A DNA stretch of 64,000 nucleotides from VAZQ01 sp963816745 (GCA_963816745.1 CAWFLQ010000001.1:806001-870000); one strand, 5' to 3'. Counted from the first letter of the stretch, positions 18,201 to 27,652 are shown. Numbers and translations: made by a program. Notes: generated by a model from the sequence alone, not told the origin.

Positions 18201-18757
18201 GCGCGCAGCCGCAGCTCCGCCTCGTGCCGCCGCGCGTGCAGGCCCGAAATGCCGGCCGCCTCTTCCAGCACGCGCCGGCGCTGCTCGGGCTTGGCCTGGA
18301 TGATCTCGCCGATGCGGCCCTGATGCACCAGCGCCGGCGAGCGCGAGCCGGTCGAGGCGTCGGCGAACAGGATATGCACGTCGCGGGCGCGCACCTCGCG
18401 GCCGTTGATGCGATAGGTCGAGCCCTGCTCGCGCTCGATGCGGCGCGAGATGTCGAGCGTCTCGTGCTCGTTGAACTGGGCCGGCGCCTTGCGTGCGCTG
18501 TTGTCGATCTGGATCGCGACCTCGGCATTGTTGCGGCCGGGCCGGTTGTTGGTGCCGGCGAAGATCACGTCGTCCATGTCGGCGGCGCGCAGGGACTTGT
18601 GCGAGGTCTCGCCCATCACCCAGCGCAGCGCCTCGACCAGGTTCGACTTGCCGCAGCCGTTCGGCCCGACCACGCCGGTGAGCCCCGGCTCGATCATGAA
18701 ATCGGTCGGCTCGACGAAGGACTTGAAGCCGAGCAGGCGCAGGCGCGTGAGCTTCAT
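15274..18757 (-). CDS. smc: chromosome segregation protein SMC (about 22 frameshifts)
   Basis: SMC is the ATPase core of the condensin-like complex that organises the bacterial chromosome. The N-terminus has KLTRLRLLGFKSFVEPTDF, Walker A GPNGCGKSNLVEALRW and the DDVIFAGT loop. The hinge region is readable around 17.0-17.3 kb (WPAVIDDLTVEKGYEAALGA). The C-terminal head has FSELFGGGTAELQL, the ABC signature LLSGGEQALTALALIFA, and Walker B CVLDEVDAPLDDHNIERF. The long coiled-coil arms are Ala/Glu/Arg-rich. The frame steps by one extra base about 22 times between 18095 and 15612, always in the same direction. As smc is normally essential and every domain is present, I treat these as sequence errors. 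Downstream on the same strand no gene follows; the dsbA-like gene is upstream. Confidence 0.9.
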
Positions 18758-18997
18758 ACTGGCACTGTTCCAATCATGGCTGGGTGGCCTTGACGGAATC
18801 CCTCAAGGCTCCGGCCCAGGGAGTGGGTCGACTCATGAATCATGGGTAGCCGCATCGGCCGGGAGAATGAATCGATGGTCGTGATTCCGCAACAGAAAGA
18901 AGACGTTGTCCCGTCTGTAACCAATCCGGGCCGCCCGGACGGCAATACCGGTTTCCGGCGGCCGCCGAGGGGTCCCGCAGAACGGAAAAAACCCTTA

Positions 18998-19704
18998 TCA
19001 GCCCTTGAGATAGGGGGCGATCTGCTTGTCCAGCTCCTCCATCGTCAGGGCGCCGCGGAAGATCTTGCCGTTGATGAAGAAGGTCGGCGTGGAGCTGACG
19101 TTGAGCTTCTGCGACGCCCGGGTGCGCTGCTCCTCGATGCCGTTGAGCATCTGCTGATTCGCCAGGCACTCGTCGAAGGTCTGCTGGGTGAAGCCGGCCT
19201 GCTTGGCGATGGCGAACATCGGCTGCAGCGGCTTCTGCACCACCCAATCGCCTTGCTGCCTCGAAACAGCGTCTCGATCAGCGGGAAGAATTTGTCCTTG
19301 CCGGCACAGCGCGCCAGCATCGATGCGGCGGCCGCCAGCGGATCGAGCGGAAACTCCCGGAAGATGAAACGAACCTTGCCGGTGTCGATGTATTTCTTCT
19401 TCAGCTCGGGATAGACGGTCTTGTGGAAATGGGCGCAGTGCGGGCAGGTCATCGAGGCATATTCGATGATGGTGACCGGCGCATTCGCCGCCCCGAGCAC
19501 CTCGTCGCCGAGCGGGCCCGGCTGCATGAGCTCGGCGAGCGGCACCTCGCCGCCGGCGGTCTGCGCCACGGCCGTGTCGGTGCGGCTCCAGTGGTAATAG
19601 CCGGCTCCGCCGGCCAGGACGACAACCACTGCGGCAGCGCCGACGAGCAGATTGCGCCGCGTGGTGGTCAATGTGGTCGACTCGGTCTCGTTGTCCTTGG
19701 TCAT
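18998..19704 (-). CDS. DsbA-family thiol oxidoreductase (frameshifted)
   Basis: A membrane-anchored or exported thioredoxin-fold protein. Residues ~18-37 form a hydrophobic N-terminal segment (NLLVGAAAVVVVLAGGAGYY) preceded by TRR. The active-site CxxC lies in SMTCPHCAHFHKTVYP, as in DsbA/Com1-type oxidoreductases that introduce disulfides in periplasmic proteins. The C-terminal half has FTQQTFDECLA and the cis-Pro region STPTFFINGKIFRG. The frame changes near 19250, between ETLFR and QQGDWVVQK; here the sign is one missing or two extra bases. The gene lies between smc and the DUF721 gene on the same strand, an arrangement I recall from other Rhizobiales. Confidence 0.88.
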
Positions 19705-19837
19705 GGCCTGTCACGGTCCGTACGATTGAACGGATTTACGCCCTTCCGGCTAGTTCCCTTAGCCAGGACGTCGTCCCGGGCCAAGTCGCTATCCTGAAAC
19801 GGCAAAAGTGGCAATGGCAGGCCGCCAGGGGTACATA

Positions 19838-19881
19838 GCGTTTTCCGGCGAAGTGGACTTCCGGTTCGCCGTAGAAAACGC
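19838..19881. repeat. GCGTTTTC...GAAAACGC palindromic element
   Basis: Arms GCGTTTTC and GAAAACGC (19838 and ending 19881), with an inner CCGGCGAAGT/ACTTCCGG-like core. Same family as the GCATGTCC elements. It lies in the gap between the dsbA-like and DUF721 genes. Confidence 0.7.
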
Positions 19882-19929
19882 GTCAACTCAATAACTAGCG
19901 TGGGCGGCGTGAGCCGCAGACGCGCCCGG

Positions 19930-20424
19930 TCACGACTGTTTGATGGCCGCCCCCAGCCGGGCGAGCGCGTCGCGCAGTCTTTCGTCCTTGATATCGGCAA
20001 GCTCGGCCGCCATGCGGGCGGTGGCGTCCGGGTCGAGGGCGGGGAGGGGTTTTGGGGTCTTGCGGCCGAGCGGCGCCTGCCGCAGCCGCAGGCTCCCGAC
20101 CGCCTGCCAGCCGAAGAAGCGGTTCACGCGCTCCAGCATCACACCGGAGAGATGCTGGATTTCGATCGCGGCCGGGCCCTCGACCCGCAACACCAGCGTG
20201 CCCGGCTCCGGCGTCTGTCCGTTATAGGGCCGCGACCACTGGATCTTTTCCGGTTCCGAATGGGCGGCGATCTCCGCGCCCACGATCTCGGCCCAGCGGG
20301 TGACGAGCTCGGTCGAGGCGAAGCCCTGCTTGGCGAAGGCATCCGTGAGCGTCTTGTGCAGAAGGTCCTTGAGCGGACGCGGATAGGATTTGCCGGGCTT
20401 GTTCACGGGGTTCCGCTCTGCCAC
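19930..20424 (-). CDS. DUF721 family protein, DciA-like
   Basis: A 164-residue protein with the DUF721 domain that defines DciA, a replicative-helicase operator/loader in many bacteria lacking DnaC. The conserved core is LVTRWAEIVGAEIAAHSEPEKIQW, followed by GTLVLRVEGPAAIEIQHLSG and RVNRFFGWQAVGSLRLRQ, a KH-like alpha/beta arrangement. The C-terminal 50 residues are a charged helical tail ending DERLRDALARLGAAI. Assigning it as functional DciA rests on the family, not on residues I can test. It is divergent from mutY, with only 11 bp between the start codons. Confidence 0.8.
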   Translation of the reverse strand: MAERNPVNKPGKSYPRPLKDLLHKTLTDAFAKQGFASTELVTRWAEIVGAEIAAHSEPEKIQWSRPYNGQTPEPGTLVLRVEGPAAIEIQHLSGVMLERVNRFFGWQAVGSLRLRQAPLGRKTPKPLPALDPDATARMAAELADIKDERLRDALARLGAAIKQS

Positions 20425-20435
20425 ATCGGTCGGTC

Positions 20436-21538
20436 ATGAGCGTAGCAGTCGGAACCGAGCGGCGGAAGCGCGATGCCGCGGAGCGGGAAGGCCCGCAGGC
20501 GGCTGCGCTCATCTCCTGGTACGACCGCCATCGCCGCAAGCTGCCGTGGCGCGCGCTGCCCGGCGAGACGGCCGATCCGTACCGCGTCTGGCTCTCCGAG
20601 ATCATGCTGCAGCAGACCACGGTGACGGCCGTCGCGCCCTATTTCGCGCGCTTCACCGCGCGCTGGCGGTGATGTGCGGGCGCTGGCAGCGGCGCCGCTC
20701 GACGACGTGCTCAAGCTCTGGGCCGGGCTCGGCTACTACGCGCGCGCACGCAATCTGCACGCCTGCGCCAAGGCCGTGGTCGAGCGCCACGGCGGGCAGT
20801 TCCCGCGGAGCGAAGCCGAGCTCGGCACGCTGCCCGGTATCGGGCCCTACACCGCCGCCGCGATCGCTGCCATCGCGTTCGACGCGCCGGCCGCGGCGGT
20901 CGACGGCAATGTGGAGCGGGTGGTGGCGAGGCTCTTTGCCGTCGAGCAGGAATTGCCCGCGGCCAAGGCCGAGGTCAGGCGGCTTACGCAACACGTGGTG
21001 CCGGCCGCGCGCGCCGGCGATTTCGCGCAGGCCCTGATGGACCTCGGCGCCACCATCTGCACGCCGAAGAAGCCGGCTTGCGCGCTCTGTCCCTGGATGG
21101 ACGATTGCGCGGCGCGCCGGCGCGGCGATCCCGAGACCTTTCCGCGCAAGGCGCCGAAGAAGACAGGACGCCTGCGCCGCGGCGCGGCTTTCGTCGCGAT
21201 GCGCGCCGACGGCGCGGTGCTCGTGCGCACGCGTGCGCCGAAGGGGCTGCTCGGCGGCATGACCGAGGTGCCGACGACGGATTGGACGCATGATTTCGCG
21301 GAGGACACGGCGCTCGCCGAAGCCCCGATGCCGCGTGCGAAGCTGCGATGGCGGCGGCTTCCCGGCGTCGTCGCGCATGTGTTCACCCATTTCCCGCTCG
21401 AGCTCGCCGTCTACACGGCGAATGTCGCCGCCACGGACGCCGGCGCCGGCCGGCACGCGCTGGGTCGCGCGCGCCGATCTGGCCGGCGAGGCGCTGCCCA
21501 ATCTCATGCGCAAAGTGCTGGTGCATGCGCTAGGATAG
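20436..21538 (+). CDS. mutY: A/G-specific adenine DNA glycosylase (two frameshifts)
   Basis: MutY removes adenine mispaired with 8-oxoguanine. The catalytic Glu lies in WLSEIMLQQTTVTAV, the helix-hairpin-helix in LGTLPGIGPYTAAAIAAIAF, and the catalytic Asp in AAVDGNVERVVARLF. The iron-sulfur ligands CTPKKPACALCPWMDDC fit C-x6-C-x2-C-x5-C. A NUDIX-like C-terminal domain follows, ending NLMRKVLVHALG. One extra base near 20662 and another near 21455 split the gene into three frames; the pieces join without loss. The start at 20436 faces the DUF721 start 11 bp away, so the two promoters must overlap each other or the coding regions. Confidence 0.93.
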
Positions 21539-21586
21539 CGCCGACGATCCGCAGAGAGATCGGGGCCAAGCACGGGAGGACACGCC

Positions 21587-22601
21587 ATGGAATTGACGCG
21601 ACGCACGATGCTGACTGCGGCCGGGGCGACGGCGGCTGTCGCACTCACCCGCACTGCTTTCGCCGCCTGGGAGCCGAGCCAGCGCTATCCCGATCCCGCG
21701 ATCCAGACGCTCGATCCGAGCTTCAACAAGTATCGCCTCGCGCTCGCCGGCGTGGAGCAGCTTACGTCGGGCATGCGCTGGTGCGAGGGACCGGTCTATT
21801 TCGGCGATGCGCGCTGCCTGCTGTGGAGCGACATTCCCAACAACCGCCTCATGCGCTGGGACGAGGGCACCGGCCGTACCAGCGTTTATCGCCGGCCGTC
21901 GAACAATTCCAACGGCAACACCCGCGACCGCCAGGGCCGGCTCGTCACCTGCGAGCACGACACGCAGGCGCCTGACGCGCACCGAGTACGACGGCAACGT
22001 CACCGTGCTGATCGACAAGTTCGACGGCAAGCCGCTCAATTCTCCGAACGACGTCGTGGTGAAGTCCGACGACTCGATCTGGTTCACCGATCCGCCGTTC
22101 GGCATCCTCGGCAATTACGAGGGCCACGTGGCGACGCCGGAGCTGCCCACGAATGTCTACCGGCTCGATCCCAAGACCGGCCGCGCCACCGTCGCGGCCG
22201 GCGACGTCAACCGGCCGAACGGGCTCGCCTTCTCGCCCGACGAAAAGAAGCTCTACATCGTCGAGGCCGGCGTGGCCCCGCGCGTGATCCGCGTCTATGA
22301 CGTCGACGGCGAGAAGCTCGCCAATCCGCGCACCTTCATCACCGCCGAGCCCGGCGGCACGCCCGACGGCTTCCGCTGCGACTTCGACGGCAATCTCTGG
22401 TGCGGCTGGGGCATGGGCAACGCGCAGCAGGACGGGGTGAAGATATTCGATCCCACCGGCAAGCCGATCGGCTTTATTGCGCTGCCGGAACGTTGCGCCA
22501 ATGTCTGCTTCGGCGGCGTCAAGCGTAACCGCCTGTTCATGACGGCGAGCCATTCGGTCTATTCGCTCTACGTGAACACGCAGGGCGCGCCCGGCGGCTG
22601 A
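21587..22601 (+). CDS. Tat-exported SMP-30/gluconolactonase-family protein (frameshifted)
   Basis: A six-bladed beta-propeller hydrolase of the SMP-30/gluconolactonase family, likely a sugar-acid or related lactonase. The N-terminus LTRRTMLTAAGATAAVAL is a twin-arginine signal peptide, with probable cleavage after AFA. Conserved features include MRWCEGPVYFGDAR (metal-ligand Glu), SPNDVVVKSDDSIWFTDPP, and NGLAFSPDEKKLYI. One extra A near 21965 shifts the frame. The paralogue at 27653-28606 reads straight through the same site, which confirms the error at DNA level. It opens a cluster containing RidA, amidohydrolase and TctC genes. Confidence 0.9.
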
Positions 22602-22644
22602 CACCGACTTGGCGCCAGTTTCCACAAAACCAGAAAGGACGAGT

Positions 22645-22995
22645 ATGAGCATCGAACGTAAGGAAGTCGGGCCGCGGATGAGCCAGATCGTCATCCACGG
22701 CGACACCGTCTATCTCGCCGGCACCGTCGCACACGCAAATGCGGGCAAGAGCGTCACCGAGCAGACCCGCGAAATCCTCGCCACCATCGACAGCCATCTG
22801 GCGCAGGCCGGCACCGACAAGTCGAAGCTCCTCTCGGCCAATATCTGGCTCAGCGACATGGCGACCTTCGCCGAGATGAACGCAGTTTGGGATGCCTGGG
22901 TCGTGCCCGGACATACCCCGGCACGCGCGACGGTGGAGGCGAAGCTCGCCGCGCCTCAGTACAAGGTCGAGATCATGGTGGTGGCGGCGCGCTGA
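22645..22995 (+). CDS. RidA family protein
   Basis: A 116-residue RidA/YjgF/UK114-type protein; the family hydrolyses reactive enamine/imine intermediates to keto acids plus ammonia. Family features are GPRMSQIVIHGDTVYLAG, TEQTREILATIDSHL, and the final third TPARATVEAKLAAPQYKVEI, which contains the Arg of the substrate pocket. AAAGGA lies before the ATG at 22645. It is about 60 percent similar by eye to the RidA gene at 25933 and probably arose by duplication. Confidence 0.9.
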   Translation: MSIERKEVGPRMSQIVIHGDTVYLAGTVAHANAGKSVTEQTREILATIDSHLAQAGTDKSKLLSANIWLSDMATFAEMNAVWDAWVVPGHTPARATVEAKLAAPQYKVEIMVVAAR

Positions 22996-23038
22996 TTCTT
23001 ACTTAGGCGGCGGGAATCCATAAAGGGTGCAGGCATTG

Positions 23039-24028
23039 TCAATCGAGTGTGATCTTGGCCGACTGCGCCAGGTTCCGCCACTCGCCGATCTCTCTTGCGA
23101 TCAAGGAGGCGAAGGCTTGCGGCGTGCCGCCCACGGGGTCGACGCCGTCGCGCGCGAGCCGTTCCGCCAGCTCGGGCGTGCGCACCGCGCGCCGGACCGA
23201 CGCCGCGAGCTTGTCGATCACCGGCTGCGGCGTCCCTGCCGGCGCGACGATGCCGATCCATAGGATGCCCTCGTAACCCGGCAGATCCATCTCTGCGACC
23301 GTCGGGACGTCGGGCATCAGCGTCGATCGCACACGGCTCGCGAAGGCGAGCGCGCGCAGCTTGCCCTGCGCCACGTGCTGGTGCGCGGTGGCATACGTAT
23401 CCATCTTGAGCTGCACCTGCCCGGAGAGAAGATCGGTCATCGCCGGCGCTGCGCCGCGATATGGAATGTGGGCGACCGCGATGCCGGTGCGCCGCAGCAG
23501 CAATTCCATGGTGACATGGGGCAGTGTCCCGTTGCCCGCCGAGGAATAGTTGAGCCTGCCCGGATACTTCCTGGCGTAGTCGATGAAGCCGGCGAAGGTC
23601 GTGAACGGCGCGCCCGGATGGCTCACCAGCAGTTCCGGCACCTCCGCCACGACCGCGACCGGTACGAGGTCCTTCTCGGTGTCGTAGGGCAGCTTCGGAT
23701 TGAGTGCCGCGTTGATGGTATGATTGGGCGTGGTGAGCAGCAGCGTGTAGCCGTCGGGCGGTGCCTTGGCCGTTGCGTCGGTGGCGATGACGCCACCGGC
23801 GCCCGCCTTGTTCTCGATCACGAACGGCCGCCCGAGGTCTTCCGCCATCCGCGCGGTCACCAGGCGCGCGACGTGATCCACCGCCCCGCCGGCCGGGAAC
23901 GGCAGCAACAGCCGGATCGGCCGCTCCGGATATTGCGCGGCGCACGGGGCCGCGGACGCCAACGTCAGACACAAGGCTGCTCCAGCCGGCCGTACGAAGC
24001 GGCGGAAAAATTCCAGCGTGTAGGTCAT
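23039..24028 (-). CDS. TctC/Bug-type tripartite tricarboxylate transporter binding protein
   Basis: A 329-residue periplasmic solute-binding protein of the Bug family. The N-terminal ~32 residues are a Sec signal (AGAALCLTLASAAPCAAQ). The mature start YPERPIRLLLPFPAGGAVD and the ligand-binding stretch GRPFVIENKAGAGGVIA are hallmarks, with PDGYTLLLTTPNH and PTVAEMDLPGYE later. No membrane components (TctA/TctB) are adjacent, as is usual for orphan Bug proteins. It heads a minus-strand group with an amidohydrolase and a second TctC gene. The ATG at 24028 was chosen because it begins the signal peptide. Confidence 0.92.
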   Translation of the reverse strand: MTYTLEFFRRFVRPAGAALCLTLASAAPCAAQYPERPIRLLLPFPAGGAVDHVARLVTARMAEDLGRPFVIENKAGAGGVIATDATAKAPPDGYTLLLTTPNHTINAALNPKLPYDTEKDLVPVAVVAEVPELLVSHPGAPFTTFAGFIDYARKYPGRLNYSSAGNGTLPHVTMELLLRRTGIAVAHIPYRGAAPAMTDLLSGQVQLKMDTYATAHQHVAQGKLRALAFASRVRSTLMPDVPTVAEMDLPGYEGILWIGIVAPAGTPQPVIDKLAASVRRAVRTPELAERLARDGVDPVGGTPQAFASLIAREIGEWRNLAQSAKITLD

Positions 24029-24065
24029 GCTCTCGTTCCTTAGGCTGGAAGGATCACTCTCTTGC

Positions 24066-24857
24066 TCAACCAAAATACAGCTTCAGCGCGGTCTCACCGA
24101 ATATCTTGGCGCGCGCGGCTTGATCGGGGACGCAGTCGACCAGCCAATCGATCGTGTCCTGATAGCGCACATCCTTCTCGTGTCCGACGAAGGGGCAGTC
24201 GCTCGCCCAGACCAGTCGATCCGGCCCGGCCACGCGAACGAGCTCGCGCGCATAGTCGCACGCGGCGGCACCGAGCCGGTAGCCGCCGGAAACCTTGACC
24301 CAGGTGCGGCCCCGCTCGATCGCGCGCAGCATGGCCTTGAAGCCCTCGCTGTTGATGCCGCCCGCCGGCTCGGGGCGCCCGAGGTGATCGATCACGAGCT
24401 TCACGCCGGATGCTTCGATGGCATCGATCAGTGGCGGCAGCCGCTCACCTTCCACATGAAGATGAACATGCCAGTCGAGATCGGCGAGGCGGCGCAGGAA
24501 GCGGCGGTAGTCGAAGCTCGTGATGTCGGGCAGGGGATTGCCGATGAACGGCAGGCGCACGCCGACCACGCCGTCCCGCTTCATCGCCTCGAGTGTATAG
24601 CGCTCGACCGTCGGCGCGAGGATGACGGTGCCGCGCAGCCGCGGATGCGCCCGCAGTGCGGCGATGGTGTAGTCGTTGTAGTCGCCCCATGGGCTCGCCG
24701 CCGCAATGACGCCGAAGGCGACGCCGTGCGCATCCATGGTCGCGATCAATTGCTCCACGGTGAAGCTGTAAGTCGGCGCGTGCCGTGGGTTGGCGACGAG
24801 CGGCATGTCGCGTGTGAAGACATGCACGTGAGTATCGACGAGCGGAGTTTGGGTCAT
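24066..24857 (-). CDS. amidohydrolase, 2-pyrone-4,6-dicarboxylate lactonase-like
   Basis: A 263-residue TIM-barrel metal hydrolase of the amidohydrolase-2 group. It shows the N-terminal metal ligands VDTHVHVF, then VGVRLPFIGNPLP, HLHVEGERL, LVIDHLGRPEP and the C-terminal LVWASDCPFVGHE, where Asp is the catalytic/metal residue. Close families include 2-pyrone-4,6-dicarboxylate lactonase and other lactonases of aromatic and sugar-acid breakdown; the substrate is unknown. Its ATG overlaps the stop of the upstream TctC gene by 4 bp (ATGA), indicating translational coupling and suggesting that the binding protein delivers a substrate related to this enzyme. Confidence 0.88.
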   Translation of the reverse strand: MTQTPLVDTHVHVFTRDMPLVANPRHAPTYSFTVEQLIATMDAHGVAFGVIAAASPWGDYNDYTIAALRAHPRLRGTVILAPTVERYTLEAMKRDGVVGVRLPFIGNPLPDITSFDYRRFLRRLADLDWHVHLHVEGERLPPLIDAIEASGVKLVIDHLGRPEPAGGINSEGFKAMLRAIERGRTWVKVSGGYRLGAAACDYARELVRVAGPDRLVWASDCPFVGHEKDVRYQDTIDWLVDCVPDQAARAKIFGETALKLYFG

Positions 24858-25816
24858 CGCGGCTCGAGCCCGGCCTGCTTGACCACCGCGGCCCATTTTC
24901 CGATGTCGGCGGAAAGCCGCGCACCGAGCTCCGCCGGCGTGCCCGCCTTCGCCTCGGTGCCGAGATCGATGAGGCGCTGGCGGAAGTCGGGCATCTCCAC
25001 GATGGCGTTGATGTGGCGATTGAGCAGCGTGACGATATCCTTGGGCGTCTGCGCCGGCGCGACCAGTGCGTTCCAGCCCACGACTTCTGCCGCGACGCCG
25101 CTCTCCCGCAGCGTTGGGACGTTCGGCAGCATGGGCGAGCGGGTTTCTCCGCTCGCCGCGATGGCGCGAATTTGGCCGTCGTCGATCTGCGCTTTCAGCG
25201 CAGCGTAGGATTCCACCGCGATCTGGATGTCGCCACGCAGCAGTGCGGTCAGAACCTCCGGCGTGCTGCGGTGGGGCACCATCGTCATGCTCACGCCGGT
25301 CGCCGACTTCAAGAGCTCTGCCGTCAGGTTCTGCGTGCTGCCGGGATTGATCGTCCCGACATTGAACCCGCCGGGACTGGCGCGCGCCGCCCCCAGCACG
25401 TCGTTCATCGTGCGCAGGCTCGAGTCCGTCTTGGTCAAGATCAACAGGTCGAAGAACGCGACGGTCGAAATCGGCGCGAAATCCGCCACCGGATCGAACG
25501 GCATGCTCTTGAGCAGCGACTTGCTGATCGCGATGCCGCTGGAGAGCACGAACAGGGTATAGCCGTCGGGCGCCGCCGACGTCACCGCGCTCGCGGCCAC
25601 GACGCCGCCGGCGCCGGGCCGGTTCTCGATTGCGACCTGCTGGCCCGTGAGTTCGGTCAGCTTCTGCCCGAGGAGCCGCATGGTGATGTCGGCGAGGCCG
25701 CCGGGGCCGAAACCGATGACGATGCGAACCGGCCGCACCGGATACGACGACTGCGCGTTTGCTGGCGCGGTGCAGACGATCAGCAGTGCGGCCAGCAAAC
25801 CCATTATTTTCGCCAC
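24854..25816 (-). CDS. TctC/Bug-type binding protein
   Basis: A second orphan Bug protein, about 320 residues. The signal peptide is KIMGLLAALLIVCTAPANAQ, and the mature protein begins SSYPVRPVRIVIGFGPGGLAD with the usual GQQVAIENRPGAGGVVAAS and PDGYTLFVLSSG. I chose the GTG at 25816, which has AGGGAG about ten nt upstream and gives a standard signal peptide; ATG 25804 and a longer start at 25897 are alternatives. It is translationally coupled to the amidohydrolase downstream. Confidence 0.9.
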   Translation of the reverse strand: MAKIMGLLAALLIVCTAPANAQSSYPVRPVRIVIGFGPGGLADITMRLLGQKLTELTGQQVAIENRPGAGGVVAASAVTSAAPDGYTLFVLSSGIAISKSLLKSMPFDPVADFAPISTVAFFDLLILTKTDSSLRTMNDVLGAARASPGGFNVGTINPGSTQNLTAELLKSATGVSMTMVPHRSTPEVLTALLRGDIQIAVESYAALKAQIDDGQIRAIAASGETRSPMLPNVPTLRESGVAAEVVGWNALVAPAQTPKDIVTLLNRHINAIVEMPDFRQRLIDLGTEAKAGTPAELGARLSADIGKWAAVVKQAGLEPR

Positions 25817-25932
25817 GGTGCGCCGTCTCCCTTGAACAATCTGCCACTGTTGGCCCGTAATGGGCTTGGCGGCTGCGCACATCCTACGCCGCGCCATCGC
25901 GCCTGCAATCCCAGCACAAGGAGAGATCGATC

Positions 25933-26283
25933 ATGACCATCCAGCGATACGAGAATGGGCCGCGCATGAGCCGCGTCGTCGTGCACGGCGACACCGTCTA
26001 TCTCGCCGGGCTCACGGCGGAGAAGACGGTGGGCAGCAGCCTCGCCGAGCAGACGAAGGAGATTCTGGCCCGCATCGACGGCCTGCTCGCGGTGGGCGGC
26101 ACCGACAAGTCGAAGCTGCTGCAGGCCACGATCTGGCTGCAGGACATTCGTACCGTCAACGAGTTCAACAAGGTGTGGGATGCTTGGGTCGTCGCCTCGC
26201 AGGGTCCCGCGCGCGCCTGCATCGAGGCGCGGCTGCAGTCACCGGCGAAGGCGATTGAGATTCAGGTCACCGCAGCGCGGTAG
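25933..26283 (+). CDS. RidA family protein
   Basis: A 116-residue RidA-family protein, same length as the copy at 22645 and alike throughout (GPRMSRVVVHGDTVYLAG, GTDKSKLLQATIWLQDI, KVWDAWV). The C-terminal Arg-containing GPARACIEARL pocket motif is present. AAGGAG lies just upstream of the ATG. The gene is divergent from the TctC/amidohydrolase pair, as the other RidA is convergent with it. The likely role is clearing reactive imines, or acting as a hydrolase within the catabolic pathway encoded here. Confidence 0.9.
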   Translation: MTIQRYENGPRMSRVVVHGDTVYLAGLTAEKTVGSSLAEQTKEILARIDGLLAVGGTDKSKLLQATIWLQDIRTVNEFNKVWDAWVVASQGPARACIEARLQSPAKAIEIQVTAAR

Positions 26284-26360
26284 AGCATTTGCGATTGACG
26301 CCCTGAATGCCCCGGATCACGATCCGGGGCAAAACCATCGCTGTTGGGAGGGAGGGTGTC

Positions 26361-27644
26361 ATGCCGGTCGTATCGCGCCGCAATTTTCTTGCCACCACTG
26401 CATCGTTCGCCCTGACGGTAACCGCCGGCGGGCCCGCGCGCGCCGCCATGGGGCCGAACGACAAGTTCGATCTCGTAATCAAGGGCGGCGACGTGCTCGA
26501 TCCGAGCCAATCGCTGCGTGGCAAGCGCGACATCGGCATCCGCTTCGGCATGGTCGAGGCGGTCGAGGCCGACATTCCGGCGGCGCGGGCGCTGCGCGTA
26601 CTCGACGCATCCGGCAAGCTGGTGACGCCGGGATTGATCGACCTGCATGCCCACGTCTATCCCTACGGATCGGCGATCGGCATTCCGGCCGACGAGCTGG
26701 TGGCCAGCCAATGCACGACCACCTGCGTGTCGGCCGGCGACGCCGGCGCCAACAATTTCGCCGCTTTCCGCCGACACGTAGTGGGCCAATCGCGGACGCG
26801 GCTCTACGCCTTCGTGCATATCGCCAATATCGGGCTGGCCGGCTTCCCGGTCCCCGAGCTCTACAACATCGACTTCGCGCGCGTGGACGAGGCAGCCCGG
26901 ACCATCGCCGAGAACGCCGACATGGTGCTCGGCATCAAGGTACGCATGTCGGAGAACGTGATCGCCAAACACGGCCTCGAGCCGCTCAAGCGCGCCATCT
27001 CCGCGTGCGAAAAGTCGGGCACGCCCGCCAAGGTCATGTGCCACATCGGCGGCGTCGAGACGCGCGAGTTGATGTCGCAAATCCTCGACCTGCTGCGGCC
27101 CGGCGACATCCTCACCCACGCCTATTCCGGCGCGCCCAATATCGGCGGCGCCTTCACCAATATCGTGCAGGACGGAACGCTGCTGCCGGCGGCGCTCGCG
27201 GCCAAGCGGCGCGGCGTGGTCTTCGACGTCGGCCACGGCGGCGGCAGCTTCGACTACACCGTCGCCGAGCCCGCGATCGCGCAGGGAGCCCCGCCCGACA
27301 CCATCTCGTCCGACATCCACGTGTTCTCCGGCAACACGCCGGGCATGCCGTATCTCACCTGGGTGATGAGCAAGTTCTTGGGGCTGGGATTTTCGCTCGA
27401 GCAGGTGGTCGCGATGGCGACGGTCAATCCCGCCAAGGTGATCAACCGCGCCGGAAAGCTCGGGACACTGCAGGTCGGCGCGCCCGGCGATGTCGCAATC
27501 ATGGAATTCGTGGAGGGTCCGGTGTCGTTCGTCGATACCCGCAACAACAAGCGCGACGGCAAGGCGCATCTCAAGCCGGCGCAGACCGTCACCGCCGGGG
27601 TGCCGTTCGGTCGGCCCTATAACGCGCCGTTCGCGGTGCGGTGA
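26361..27644 (+). CDS. Tat-exported amidohydrolase/deacetylase-family metallohydrolase
   Basis: A 427-residue amidohydrolase-superfamily enzyme with a twin-arginine signal (SRRNFLATTASFALTV, cleavage near ARA). The metal-site motif PGLIDLHAHVYPYG is present, as are the carboxylated-lysine region (GIKVRMSENV), CHIGGVETR, TVNPAKVI and the terminal GAPGDVAIMEF typical of dihydroorotase/deacetylase-type enzymes. The substrate is unknown. The start at 26361 follows GGGAGGGAGGG. It ends 8 nt before the second SMP-30 gene, so the two are likely co-transcribed. A lactonase and an amidohydrolase together suggest breakdown of a cyclic amide or lactone outside the cytoplasm. Confidence 0.88.
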   Translation: MPVVSRRNFLATTASFALTVTAGGPARAAMGPNDKFDLVIKGGDVLDPSQSLRGKRDIGIRFGMVEAVEADIPAARALRVLDASGKLVTPGLIDLHAHVYPYGSAIGIPADELVASQCTTTCVSAGDAGANNFAAFRRHVVGQSRTRLYAFVHIANIGLAGFPVPELYNIDFARVDEAARTIAENADMVLGIKVRMSENVIAKHGLEPLKRAISACEKSGTPAKVMCHIGGVETRELMSQILDLLRPGDILTHAYSGAPNIGGAFTNIVQDGTLLPAALAAKRRGVVFDVGHGGGSFDYTVAEPAIAQGAPPDTISSDIHVFSGNTPGMPYLTWVMSKFLGLGFSLEQVVAMATVNPAKVINRAGKLGTLQVGAPGDVAIMEFVEGPVSFVDTRNNKRDGKAHLKPAQTVTAGVPFGRPYNAPFAVR

Positions 27645-27652
27645 GGCGGCAG

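Noticed and set aside
15274..18757. Programmed frameshifting or decay of smc
   Set aside because: About 22 shifts without a common slippery sequence and with all domains intact fit sequence error better than recoding or a pseudogene.
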